DNA of 64,000 nt, from assembly GCA_017992885.1 (NCBI GenBank), contig JAGONT010000001.1, positions 124,001 through 188,000 of the forward strand. Reading direction: 5' to 3'. The translations under genes were made by a program, and so were the position numbers. Source of the DNA: Alphaproteobacteria bacterium. Its GTDB lineage: Bacteria; Pseudomonadota; Alphaproteobacteria; UBA9655. This document shows, in pieces, positions 42,449-50,710 of the stretch. The notes beneath the pieces are model-generated. The model made no database searches. It saw only the letters and a program-made list of their open reading frames with translations, and was not told the DNA's origin. Positions within the stretch are counted from its first letter, which is position 1. Each line of letters opens with the position of its first letter.

Positions 42449-44176
42449 TTAGTCTCTGCTTTGAACTGTCTCAGGGCTTAGTCCGAGAAGGTCCAATTGG
42501 TCACGGAGTCTTTTTAATAAAGCCATATAAAGACAGGGTTGGTGGGGGCGATGCAGCATAAAAGATGACGTTGCAATGCTTTCCCCAGCGGGTAAGCGAT
42601 AGCTTGCTAGTTTTGTATTAGTCTTGAGAAATGTCCTTTCATTTAGTAATTCTGGGTGGGCCTTTGCTTTCAGAGACTTAAATTCATCATTCGAGAGAAA
42701 CTCAATAAATTTTCCGTCCTTAAATTTCATAAATACTTCGAAAGTATTGCTGCCCCCACCCGATGTTCCATAAACCTTTCCCTTAAATCCGTTAGGATTA
42801 TTATTAAACAGGTTTACAACCTTTTTCCATTCAATGTTAGGGTCTGTCAGTAAAGTTGTATAAATGTTAGTTAAAAAAAGATGTTCAGCCTTGCCAATTT
42901 CAGCCTTTTTTATGAGGATGGGCTGAGGCTCTTCTACCTCATTTGTACGTAGGCGCTTCTTAGGAACTCTCTTTTGTTCCCGATCTTTCTGAGTTTGCTT
43001 ATCTAACTCCTGTTTCCAATCACTACTCTCTTCTTTTAAGTTATCCCCAGGCAAAAGGTCTTCACTTTCTTCAGCGTGCGCAGCTAAAAGAGGCTCTTGT
43101 TCAGTCTTTATGTCAGTCTCAACTTGAGGGAGATTTATCTTACTTTTCTTTTCTGCAAGAGAAGAAATTTCACCTTCTTTTAATTTATCTTCAAGAAGAT
43201 TTCTCTGGTCTCTGCTTTCTTCAGCGAGCACAGCTAAAAGAGGTTTTTTTTCAGTCTGTATGTCACTCTTATTCTGAGAGAGATTTATCTCACTGTTCTT
43301 TTCTACGAGAGAAGAAGTTTCAGCTCCTTTGAGGTTAAGAACAGCATCTGCATTTTTTACATCGGTCGTCTTTTTACGTCTTTTACGGGGCTTCCTCTTT
43401 TTTTTATTACCACCATCGCTGTTCGGAGTTTCTTCGAAAATAATTTCCTCAATTTTAAGGTTTGTAGGAAAGGTATATGTTTTATCTACAACGCTTTTGT
43501 AAAACGCTCTATATTCTTCATCTGCCGGGTTATCTCGCAATGCCTGCCCAGTAAGCTCAATCATATTTTCACAAATTGCCTTTAAATGGGGAGAAAACTC
43601 TTCTAAAATCCTTTGCTGCACTTGCATATGAAATTGAATTTGATCTTTAGGTGCTCTAACTTGATAGTCATTTATTTCGTTTTCTTGACAATTTGTCATT
43701 TGTTGAAATTTTTGTTTGTTTTCTTCTATTATCAGCTCACAATCTATTTGACTTGTGATTGAATAACAGTATGTTAGAGCAACTTTTTTGAGGATTTGAC
43801 CAGGCCGTTGACGACAATCAATAAATTCTTGACTAACTTGAGCTTGATGTTGATGAAATTTTCTTAGGTCGTCAATTGCTTTATCTATAAAAGTTGAATG
43901 AAGAGGCATCCCGAGTATTGCACACAGTTTTTCCTTGTTAGGCTTACAGCTTTCTTCAGTTATAAAATTTTTCATATGTATATGGTAATCAACATGAGCG
44001 TGATAGAGATCAAGAACTCTCTCCCAGCCCGGTCGATACACCTTATCCTTTTCATCTTGCCTTTTTTGTAACCTTTTATAAGCTTGAGAGCGTCTCTCAT
44101 CTCCATCCATAGCAAACACTGAAGAAGTAGAAAAAAGAGTGGCAGTCAAAAGAATAAGAATACTTTTAGAAAACAT
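42449..44176 (-). CDS. Exported protein with basic NLS-like cluster and HicA-like C-terminal domain
   Basis: A 575 aa protein. The signal peptide is residues 1-22 (ILILLTATLFSTSSVFA). Residues 25-250 are helical with several cysteines. Residues 257-270 are a dense basic cluster (KKKRKPRKRRKK). Residues 288-383 hold two copies of an acidic unit of about 46-50 residues that starts SSLVEK or SSLAEK and contains KPLLAVLAEES or EPLLAAHAEES. Residues 446-567 resemble a HicA-like domain (WKKVVNLFNNNPNGF, GGGSNTFEVFM, SFMLHRPHQP, LKRLRDQLDLLGL), with Asn477 where HicA has its histidine. No hicB-like gene is adjacent. Domain likeness is by eye; the full-length family is unknown to me. Confidence 0.72.
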   Translation of the reverse strand: MFSKSILILLTATLFSTSSVFAMDGDERRSQAYKRLQKRQDEKDKVYRPGWERVLDLYHAHVDYHIHMKNFITEESCKPNKEKLCAILGMPLHSTFIDKAIDDLRKFHQHQAQVSQEFIDCRQRPGQILKKVALTYCYSITSQIDCELIIEENKQKFQQMTNCQENEINDYQVRAPKDQIQFHMQVQQRILEEFSPHLKAICENMIELTGQALRDNPADEEYRAFYKSVVDKTYTFPTNLKIEEIIFEETPNSDGGNKKKRKPRKRRKKTTDVKNADAVLNLKGAETSSLVEKNSEINLSQNKSDIQTEKKPLLAVLAEESRDQRNLLEDKLKEGEISSLAEKKSKINLPQVETDIKTEQEPLLAAHAEESEDLLPGDNLKEESSDWKQELDKQTQKDREQKRVPKKRLRTNEVEEPQPILIKKAEIGKAEHLFLTNIYTTLLTDPNIEWKKVVNLFNNNPNGFKGKVYGTSGGGSNTFEVFMKFKDGKFIEFLSNDEFKSLKAKAHPELLNERTFLKTNTKLASYRLPAGESIATSSFMLHRPHQPCLYMALLKRLRDQLDLLGLSPETVQSRD

Positions 44177-44410
44177 ATCAACACCTTTATTATATAAATT
44201 TATTGTATCTAAAAATTAGGGTAATATTTGAAAATTTCAAGTACTTTTTTAAAAAATAAATGTCAAACGTAAAATGTCATCCTCATGATCGCAGACCTCT
44301 TTTTAGTCATAACGTCTTGGTCATACCAAGGGCTTGACGGATATGAGCAGCCCAAAAGGCTGGCGGAATTTGAGTTAACGGCTTAGATTAAGGTGACACT
44401 ATCCTAGGTT

Positions 44411-45115
44411 TCATTCTCTTTCTGTCTGAAAAATAATCGGTTCATACTTTTGCAAATCTTGCGGGGTGCTGATATGAAAACAGTCCCCTTGGTGAATACA
44501 CCCATACAAACGACCTCTTTGAAGAGCCTTATCCCATAACAAATTTACGGAGAACGGCCCCTCTGGAGCTCCATCAAAAAGATTGGGATGTACAAGCTGA
44601 ACACCAATATAAACAAAAGGCGTTTTACCACCAGAAGTGGGGCGAGAAAGTTGTTGTTGAGTTGACATAAAAAAATCACCGTTTCCCTCATAGCCATAAA
44701 CCTTTTCTCGGGGAATGAGCAGCAACAAAGCATCCATTTTTGCCGTATTCCACACTTTTCTCATAGCCGCAAGGCTTTTCATCCCAAGCCATATGCTATC
44801 CCCATTCAGGGTAAAAAAGGGTTCTTTTCCTAAAAGGGGCAGCGCCTTTTTAATGCCCCCTCCCGTTTCAAGGAGAGTCTCTTCATAAGAAATGAGGGCT
44901 TCCGGATAATGGAGTTTTATGTACTTTTCTAGAAGTGGTGCCAAATAATGTGCATTGACTACGATATTTGTTATTCCATACTCTTTTATATGGTCAAAGG
45001 CCCGGGCAAGCATAGTTTTACCCGCGACCGAAACCAAAGGTTTGGGGCGGGTATTGGTTAAGGGTCGCATACGAAGCCCAAGACCTGCCGCTAAGATCAT
45101 TGCACTTTTAGCCAT
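44411..45115 (-). CDS. murU: N-acetylmuramate 1-phosphate uridylyltransferase MurU
   Basis: A 234 aa sugar-nucleotide transferase. The N-terminal GT-A motif is MILAAGLGLRMRPLTNTRPKPLVSVAGK (cut here to LAAGLGLRMRPLT and KPLVSVAGK), with TLNGDSIW as the metal site. With AmgK it recycles peptidoglycan MurNAc to UDP-MurNAc, bypassing the fosfomycin-sensitive de novo route. It overlaps amgK by 8 bases. In many relatives addB and addA follow. Here they do not, and 44177-44410 holds no gene I can support. Confidence 0.92.
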   Translation of the reverse strand: MAKSAMILAAGLGLRMRPLTNTRPKPLVSVAGKTMLARAFDHIKEYGITNIVVNAHYLAPLLEKYIKLHYPEALISYEETLLETGGGIKKALPLLGKEPFFTLNGDSIWLGMKSLAAMRKVWNTAKMDALLLLIPREKVYGYEGNGDFFMSTQQQLSRPTSGGKTPFVYIGVQLVHPNLFDGAPEGPFSVNLLWDKALQRGRLYGCIHQGDCFHISTPQDLQKYEPIIFQTERE

Positions 45116-46202
45116 TTTTCTCAGTCAAGGCTAGTGAATCATTCGCAGACTGAACAAAAGCTTGAACATTACACATAGGGTCCATCTTTTGCCATTCTTC
45201 TCCACAATAGTTTGCAAACCATTTACGAATCGGCCGAAGACTTGGGTGCTGTAAATCCCGCTTTAAAATTTGCCAAACCCGCGGAAGATGGGTGAGATAT
45301 TTTAATTTTCCATCCCTTTTTGCCAAACGAGAAAAAACACCCAAAATTTTTGTACTTCTCTGAGCTCCCCAAAGCGCATAGCTTGCCCAAAAGTCTTCTC
45401 GGCTAAGATCTGGAAAAGCCTTAAAGTAAATTTCCATCATATTTTCTGCAAACTGGGGCGTAATATCCCGACGTGCATCTTCTAAAAGAGACACAAGATC
45501 ATATGTAATAGGGCCCCATATGCCTTCGTGCGTTCCATCTTGAAAGTCAATAAACCCACAGCGATTAAATCCTTGGCGTGAGGGGATCCACATAAGATTA
45601 TCGACCAATACATCCCGCATTACAAAGCTGTGAGGAACGACTGGCTGACTTTCATAGGCTTCCGCCCAAACCTCTCTAAAACTCTCCCCCTCTTTCTCTG
45701 AGAGAGACAGACCGTACCATTCAATAAAAACTTCCGCTTCTTTTAAAAAGGAGTCAAGGTCATATAAAGGAAAATGAGTTTTATTTTCAATCACCTGCTG
45801 ATGAAGATGAACAAGGCTTTTGATGGTTTCACCATAAAGAAGGTGTTCAGCGATCCCCCCTTGAATGGCATTTCTATAAGTCAGCAGGCCAAAGTCTTCA
45901 ACCAACAAAAAACCATAGGTATGATCAGAGGCATAAATACGGGGCACGGAAAGACCCGCTTGATTTAATAATTCAGCAATAAATTGAAAAGAAACTGTTT
46001 TTTCAAAAGGCGGTGGCGCATCCATTAAAAGAGCCTGGGGAAGGCGGAAATAACATCTTTTCGAGGCATCAACAGGCAGAGGGATCAGAGACTCTTTTTC
46101 AAGTCCTTCTCTTTTCAAAAAATTATACCTTAAGAAAGCTCTTTCATCTTCAAAGGATTCGGTCGTCCCAGCCTGTAAAATGGAGGATGCGGTCATCTTC
46201 AT
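45108..46202 (-). CDS. amgK: Anomeric sugar kinase AmgK (aminoglycoside phosphotransferase fold)
   Basis: A 364 aa phosphotransferase. The N-lobe region is PVDASKRCYFRL, the catalytic loop carries HSFVMRDVLVDNLMW, and the metal-binding motif is GFIDFQDGTHEG. The family phosphorylates MurNAc/GlcNAc at C1 for MurU. It lies between tsaE and murU, the standard cluster. The frame is open to a TTG at 46223, and ATGs lie at 46211, 46202 and 46196. I use 46202, so the exact start is uncertain. It overlaps tsaE in any case. Confidence 0.9.
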   Translation of the reverse strand: MKMTASSILQAGTTESFEDERAFLRYNFLKREGLEKESLIPLPVDASKRCYFRLPQALLMDAPPPFEKTVSFQFIAELLNQAGLSVPRIYASDHTYGFLLVEDFGLLTYRNAIQGGIAEHLLYGETIKSLVHLHQQVIENKTHFPLYDLDSFLKEAEVFIEWYGLSLSEKEGESFREVWAEAYESQPVVPHSFVMRDVLVDNLMWIPSRQGFNRCGFIDFQDGTHEGIWGPITYDLVSLLEDARRDITPQFAENMMEIYFKAFPDLSREDFWASYALWGAQRSTKILGVFSRLAKRDGKLKYLTHLPRVWQILKRDLQHPSLRPIRKWFANYCGEEWQKMDPMCNVQAFVQSANDSLALTEKNG

Positions 46203-46596
46203 GGTTTCCATAGAGTAGTTCAATTTCTAGAACGCCCTTTGGCAAGTTCTTTCCTAAGCGTTCTGGCCACTCGATAAGGGATACACCATTACCATAAGCT
46301 TCTTCAATCCCTAATTCATAGACTTCTTCAGGATGCTTAAGGCGATACAGATCAAAATGCCATATCACAAAGCGTGGAGCTTCGTAGGTCTGAACTAACG
46401 TAAACGTTGGGCTTGGAACTTCTGTCTTATCCCCGCACAAAGCCTGAATAAGCGCCCGGGCAAAGGTAGATTTCCCTGCCCCTAAATCTCCCTTCAACAA
46501 TATCACATCCCGAGGGGACACATGAAAAGCGATTTTTCTAGCAAGGACGGCTGTTTCTTCAGCTGAATGGGTTAAATATATATTTTTCTGTTGCAT
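46150..46596 (-). CDS. tsaE: tRNA threonylcarbamoyladenosine synthesis ATPase TsaE
   Basis: A 148 aa P-loop protein. Walker A is LKGDLGAGKSTFARAL, then PSPTFTLVQTYE and WHFDLYRLKHPEEV, both typical of TsaE, and LIEWPERLG. It acts with TsaB and TsaD in making t6A37 of tRNAs reading ANN codons. I start at the ATG at 46596, because the longer frame would run into the divergent tRNA-Ala. Confidence 0.95.
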   Translation of the reverse strand: MQQKNIYLTHSAEETAVLARKIAFHVSPRDVILLKGDLGAGKSTFARALIQALCGDKTEVPSPTFTLVQTYEAPRFVIWHFDLYRLKHPEEVYELGIEEAYGNGVSLIEWPERLGKNLPKGVLEIELLYGNHEDDRILHFTGWDDRIL

Positions 46597-46633
46597 GTTC
46601 AAAACTATGCCACTAATTTCTGAGAATCCACAA

Positions 46634-46709
<76 letters not shown>

Positions 46710-46841
46710 GATGTAACCTTTTCATATTATTAGATAAGACGGTTCTTGTTCCTCTTCCCCACGAAAGCTTGGGGATCGAGGTCTTCCAAAGGGAGGGCAT
46801 TAAGAAAACCCTGTCTTTCTCTTTTATGCTCACATAAAAAG

Positions 46842-46874
46842 CTTGTCATTCTCGTGAGCGGCGAGAATGACAAG
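46842..46874 (-). terminator. Perfect 13-bp hairpin downstream of the Sel1 gene
   Basis: CTTGTCATTCTCG (46842-46854) and CGAGAATGACAAG (46862-46874) are exact reverse complements over a 7-base loop. The hairpin begins 10 bases past the stop of the minus-strand Sel1 gene, and on that strand TTTTTATG follows the stem, so it can serve as its terminator. The GTCATTCTCG stem also resembles the GTCATTG repeat family seen at 29864. Confidence 0.65.
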
Positions 46875-46883
46875 AGCCTAAGT

Positions 46884-49256
46884 CTATTCTTCTTGCTCAC
46901 CAAGTGAAGGAAGAAAAGCATGGCTTTGCCGTACAAGCTTACGCTTGTGCGGCTGAACTTTCTCGAGGATCTCATAGAAAGAGTTCTCAACTTGTTGCAA
47001 GTCTTGGTGCTTCTTTAAAGCTTTTTCGGCTTTCTGTCTGAAGACACGCGCAATCTCGATATTTTGCGCTATTCTTTTCTCAACGACGTCCTTACCAAAT
47101 GATAAAGTAGCAGAATGCTGATTATGCTTAGAAATTTTAACTTCATCCCTAGGATTTTCTAAGATAGAAGCTTTTAACAGTAGTTCATCGGCTCTTGTCT
47201 TGTAATGAGAGCTAATTTCTTCAGTAGCTACTAACCCTCTCATAAAATCATCCACCATTCTCACATTAGCGTTTCCTAAAGTCAAAAAAGGCTGTTTTTT
47301 GAGTTTATAGAGACGCAGCTCGTCATGAACAGCCTCAGCATCCAAGTTCTTAGGGGAGGCAAATACGGGCAACTTACGCGCCATGGATATAGGAATTTTC
47401 ACGAGAGTCTGTCCTCCTAAAAGGAGTTTTGATAAGTTATCGCCACGGCCTACTCGTAGAAGAGCCATCCGTCCCTTGCTATAAAACTCTTGAAATTTCG
47501 CGCGATCTTCCGGCAAGTCATGAAGTGTCCTATAAGAATCACCGTAGAACAAAGCTTCTGATTTAGTTTCAAAATGGAAATTTATGGATTCCTCCATTAT
47601 TTTTTCTTTGCTTTCTGCCTTTATTTCTTTTTTACCTTCCGGCATGCTTTCGAAAATGCATCCCTGTGAACATAGGGCTAGCGGCATTGATGTTTTGCCA
47701 TTTTTACATACATGATACACCTGTCGTTGCCCTGAGAAGTTCCTCTCCCATCTACGATCGCTATTAATGAATCTAACCAGCTTTTCCTCAATGTCTTGTT
47801 TAATGTGGCCAAGATCTATGGGAGGGGAGAGAGGCGCACCTCTCTTTGCCTCCTCTTTTGATGTAAGAAAAAATTTCTTCAAGTAAGCTTCTACCTCTTT
47901 ATGGGGAGCACGATAAAGATGGTTAAACGCCTTACGATAGTTTGGTTGAATTGTCGTCCCATCACACTTAGTCCATTTTTTAATATACGTTGTTCCAAGA
48001 GCTATGTGCGCTTTCGCATTTCCTCTATCAGCAGCTTTGGTGAGAAATTCAAGGCCCTTCTCTATATCTCGGGGAACCTTCGTCCCACCTTGCTTCTCCC
48101 ACCCGTTTATATGCATTGTTCCAAGTAAAAATTGTGCTTCTGCATTGCCTTTGTTAGCCGCTAAGGTAAACAATTCAATGCCTTTCTCTGGATTTGGTAG
48201 AACCGTCATTCCACGTTTATTCGTCCATCCATCGCAAGAAATCTCTCCAAGAATTTTTTGTGCTACTGAGTCTCCTTGATTAGCAGCTAAGCTGAGTAAT
48301 TTTACTCCATTCTCTGGGTCTGGTAGAACCTTCGTTCCTTGGTTATTCGTCCAACCATTGAAATAATATTGCCCAAGCAGACGCTGCGCTATGGGGTCAT
48401 TTTGATCCGCAGCTGAGACAAGCAAATTAACGCCTTTCTCACGATCTGGTAGAACCTTCGTTCCTTGGTTATTCGTCCAACCATTGAAATAACATTGTCC
48501 AAGCGAACACTGCGCTATGGGGTCATTTTGATCCACAGCTGAGACAAGCAAATTAACGCCTTTCTCACGATCTGGTAGAATCGTCGTTCCCTGGCTATTC
48601 TTCCAGCCATTAAAATAATATTGTCCAAGCACACGCCGAGCTATCGGGTCATTTTGATCCGCAGCCTGGGTTAAAAGGAGAATACCTTCGTCTATATTTC
48701 CACGATTCACCTGCAGCATACCAAGATGGCTTCTTGCTCTTGCATTGCCTTGTTCAGCAGATAAGGTAAAAAGTTTAAAAGCAACCTCTGGAGATGCTGG
48801 TGAGGTTACACTATTCTGTGCTTCATATGTGCAACCATAATGACAAATCATACCTTTCAGAGCTTGAGCAATGGGGTTGTTCTTCTTTACATGTTCTTCG
48901 ATAAGATATCCAGCTCCAAAAGGAACTCTAATACGATAGGAGCTCTTTGCAGAATAAAGCCTCTTTTCTGCTTCTGAATCTCCTCCCAGGGCAGCGAGAA
49001 AATCCTTTTTAAAGGATTGAAAAAGCTCGCTCGTTCCTTCTCTTTGAGCACCAAAGTTTGTGATCTTGCTTGTTTGCGAAGAAGTTGAGGAAAGGTTTTG
49101 AGGAGAAGGGGCTTGGGAAGGTGTTTCCCCTTTTGAAGTAGAGCTTTCTTGTGCGCTTTCAGGAGACTCTCCCTTCGTTGCATGAGCTTCCGTGCTTAAA
49201 AGAGAAATCAAAACTCCCATTGAAGAAAAAGATAAAATTTTTGACAAACGTATCAT
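46884..49256 (-). CDS. Exported Sel1-repeat protein
   Basis: A 790 aa protein with a signal peptide (residues 1-26, ending TEAHA), a Ser/Thr/Pro-rich stretch to about 70, then a solenoid of Sel1-like repeats (about 155-440). The central repeats have a 42-residue period, such as NDPIAQRLLGQYYFNGW followed by KGVNLLVSAADQ. Residues 450-790 are charged and helical without a recognised domain. Sel1 repeats mediate protein contacts, and exported members are common in intracellular bacteria, where some act on the host. That role here is inference. A 13-bp hairpin lies just beyond the stop. Confidence 0.85.
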   Translation of the reverse strand: MIRLSKILSFSSMGVLISLLSTEAHATKGESPESAQESSTSKGETPSQAPSPQNLSSTSSQTSKITNFGAQREGTSELFQSFKKDFLAALGGDSEAEKRLYSAKSSYRIRVPFGAGYLIEEHVKKNNPIAQALKGMICHYGCTYEAQNSVTSPASPEVAFKLFTLSAEQGNARARSHLGMLQVNRGNIDEGILLLTQAADQNDPIARRVLGQYYFNGWKNSQGTTILPDREKGVNLLVSAVDQNDPIAQCSLGQCYFNGWTNNQGTKVLPDREKGVNLLVSAADQNDPIAQRLLGQYYFNGWTNNQGTKVLPDPENGVKLLSLAANQGDSVAQKILGEISCDGWTNKRGMTVLPNPEKGIELFTLAANKGNAEAQFLLGTMHINGWEKQGGTKVPRDIEKGLEFLTKAADRGNAKAHIALGTTYIKKWTKCDGTTIQPNYRKAFNHLYRAPHKEVEAYLKKFFLTSKEEAKRGAPLSPPIDLGHIKQDIEEKLVRFINSDRRWERNFSGQRQVYHVCKNGKTSMPLALCSQGCIFESMPEGKKEIKAESKEKIMEESINFHFETKSEALFYGDSYRTLHDLPEDRAKFQEFYSKGRMALLRVGRGDNLSKLLLGGQTLVKIPISMARKLPVFASPKNLDAEAVHDELRLYKLKKQPFLTLGNANVRMVDDFMRGLVATEEISSHYKTRADELLLKASILENPRDEVKISKHNQHSATLSFGKDVVEKRIAQNIEIARVFRQKAEKALKKHQDLQQVENSFYEILEKVQPHKRKLVRQSHAFLPSLGEQEE
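48321..48700 (-). repeat. Tandem 126-bp repeats within the Sel1 gene
   Basis: The segment TGGTAGAACCTTCGTTCC recurs at 48321 and 48447 and, slightly changed, at 48573: an exact spacing of 126 bases (42 codons). Flanking runs such as GGTTATTCGTCCAACCATTG are identical between the first two copies. Near-identity at DNA level implies recent duplication or gene conversion within the solenoid. Confidence 0.85.
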
Positions 49257-49532
49257 GTATCACCATCCTTTGTTGAGTATATGTGTAAACAATATAAGTA
49301 CACATCTAAAATAGATATAGACAATAATTTTTCGACAACAAGTTTTTTATGATAAGTTATTTATTTTATTACAAAAAAACATTTAAAAAAGAGGATTTAA
49401 GTTAATGGAGATTCGCATTTCACCATTGAAATTGCCCCAGAGCAGATTGCACTTCAAGCTTGAATGTTGCACTCCCATTTTAAAATGGCCAAATGCTATT
49501 TAGGCGAACAAACGTCAAGACTTCAAAATGAG
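49257..49532. other. Spacer without a supported gene
   Basis: 276 bases between two minus-strand genes. The part next to the Sel1 gene (49257-49400) is very AT-rich and probably carries its promoter. Short frames at 49405-49540 (one reading HSHFKMAKCYL) are too short to support. Confidence 0.6.
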
Positions 49533-50513
49533 TTAGGGTAAGAGTGTCCGAGCAGATTGAATAAGCGCAGACCCAAGAGGAGTCATTTGGCCATGCGTCA
49601 TAATGGTATCAAACCCCTCATGAAAACATTGCTGATAACGACCTATCAATTCTTTGCAATATTCTTGTTCTTCATCAGGAATTTCATTGATGGTGAGAGC
49701 CTTCCCGAGAACATATTGCATTCTGCTTAAAACAAAAGTTGCATGATAAATCCCCATAAGAGGTCTGTCTTCTTCTCTTAAAGGAGAGTAATACATTTGT
49801 GCAGGATTTAAAAGAATAGGATCGTCCTTATTCAAGGCGTGAACATAAAGATGGGATTGCTCATGAATAAGAAAATCAACAGCATCCGTAACTTTCTCAC
49901 CTCTAAACAAAGAAGATTTATAAATCATGCCAAAAAGTTCAGAGCTGGATCCTTGTTTAAGCCCGCTCGCTTTTAAAACAAGTATTTCACTAACAAGGTC
50001 TTGAAACTCAGAAAAAAAGTCTGGAAAGGACCGTTCTAATATTTTAGCTCCTTTTTGAATGGACTTCTCAGCGGTTTCAAATTCTCCAAGAGCTAGTGAA
50101 AAAAATTTCACTTCTCTTTTTAATTCTTGTGAAAATATATGTTGAACAAAGGGAGAATAATAATCATCTAAGTAAGAAATATTCACATAAGCTATATCTT
50201 CATGTTGAAAATTCTCTTTACTTAGTCTTTCGACAATATAATTAACAAGCTTAGGATTGCTTTGTTCCGCAGCTTTGAAACATTCTGTATGCAATAAGCT
50301 GAGGAGGCCCGATAGCTTTGATGCAGGATTTAAAGAACTTAGCTTTTGCTTGGCCTTCGCAAGAAGACTAATGGGGATCACTTCATTACAAACCTCCAGA
50401 AGGTAGTTGAAGCTCTCAATTAAAGATTGATTAAAAGATGTTTTTAGAAAAAGAGCCCTCCCTTGAACAGGGAGAGCTCCTGAAAGATACATCAAAGAAT
50501 CACTCAAAGACAT
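49533..50513 (-). CDS. HExxH-motif peptide beta-hydroxylase-like enzyme (putative RiPP modification)
   Basis: A 326 aa protein. The C-terminal half matches by eye the HExxH domain of putative peptide-modifying enzymes, described as alpha-ketoglutarate-dependent peptide beta-hydroxylases (TIGR04267-type). It has FLIHEQSHLYV with His217, Glu218 and His221, then YYSPLREEDRPLMGIYHATFV, with the SPxR...RPLxGxxH element and His257 as likely further metal ligand. The N-terminal half (1-190) is helical. The start codon follows directly on the TAA of a 22-codon peptide gene (TAAATG), so the two are translationally coupled. Such enzymes act on ribosomal precursor peptides, and the adjacent peptide is the obvious candidate. 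Substrate and product are inference. Confidence 0.75.
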   Translation of the reverse strand: MSLSDSLMYLSGALPVQGRALFLKTSFNQSLIESFNYLLEVCNEVIPISLLAKAKQKLSSLNPASKLSGLLSLLHTECFKAAEQSNPKLVNYIVERLSKENFQHEDIAYVNISYLDDYYSPFVQHIFSQELKREVKFFSLALGEFETAEKSIQKGAKILERSFPDFFSEFQDLVSEILVLKASGLKQGSSSELFGMIYKSSLFRGEKVTDAVDFLIHEQSHLYVHALNKDDPILLNPAQMYYSPLREEDRPLMGIYHATFVLSRMQYVLGKALTINEIPDEEQEYCKELIGRYQQCFHEGFDTIMTHGQMTPLGSALIQSARTLLP

Positions 50514-50582
50514 TTAAAACACAGTTGTTTTAAGAACAGGGCCAACCCCATGAATACGAGATTTGTCTATATTCTTGATCAT
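50514..50582 (-). CDS. 22-residue candidate RiPP precursor peptide
   Basis: ATG at 50582 opens a 22-codon frame that ends in TAA immediately before the hydroxylase ATG. A near-perfect ribosome site, AAGGAG, lies six bases upstream and is the best in the region. The product starts MIKNIDKSRI and ends GPVLKTTVF, with one His and one Asp as well as several Thr, Val and Leu that could be modified. There is no signal peptide and no known precursor motif. Strong translation signals for so short a frame next to a peptide-modifying enzyme support a genuine precursor. An alternative is a leader peptide that only couples translation. Confidence 0.6.
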   Translation of the reverse strand: MIKNIDKSRIHGVGPVLKTTVF

Positions 50583-50605
50583 TGTTTTCTCCTTTTTGTT
50601 ATTTA

Positions 50606-50611
50606 ATTATA
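50606..50611 (-). promoter_or_regulatory. Probable -10 element of the peptide/hydroxylase operon
   Basis: On the minus strand TATAAT occupies 50611-50606, which would start transcription about 17 bases before the peptide ATG. The -35 position has no good match, as expected for an activator-dependent promoter. The LysR gene ends about 100 bases upstream. Confidence 0.45.
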
Positions 50612-50710
50612 AACCAAACACGATCTTATATCATCTAGTCATAGATGTACCATACTCTACTGGAAAGTAAAGAAAAATTTACAGGTTATAATCAATTAGT
50701 TAAAAAAGTC

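Noticed and set aside
44230-44400. Possible remnant of addB downstream of murU (reading QIPPAFWAAHIRQALG on the minus strand)
   Set aside because: AddB often follows murU, but the similarity is limited to a few residues and no longer alignment could be built by eye.
48321-48700. Regular repeats as a CRISPR array
   Set aside because: The period is 126 bases, in frame with a Sel1 protein solenoid, with no constant short repeat and unique spacers and no cas genes.
49405-49540. Short frames that might be an IS5-type transposase remnant (HSHFKMAKCYL)
   Set aside because: Only about a dozen residues look suggestive, no inverted repeats flank it, and the match may be chance.
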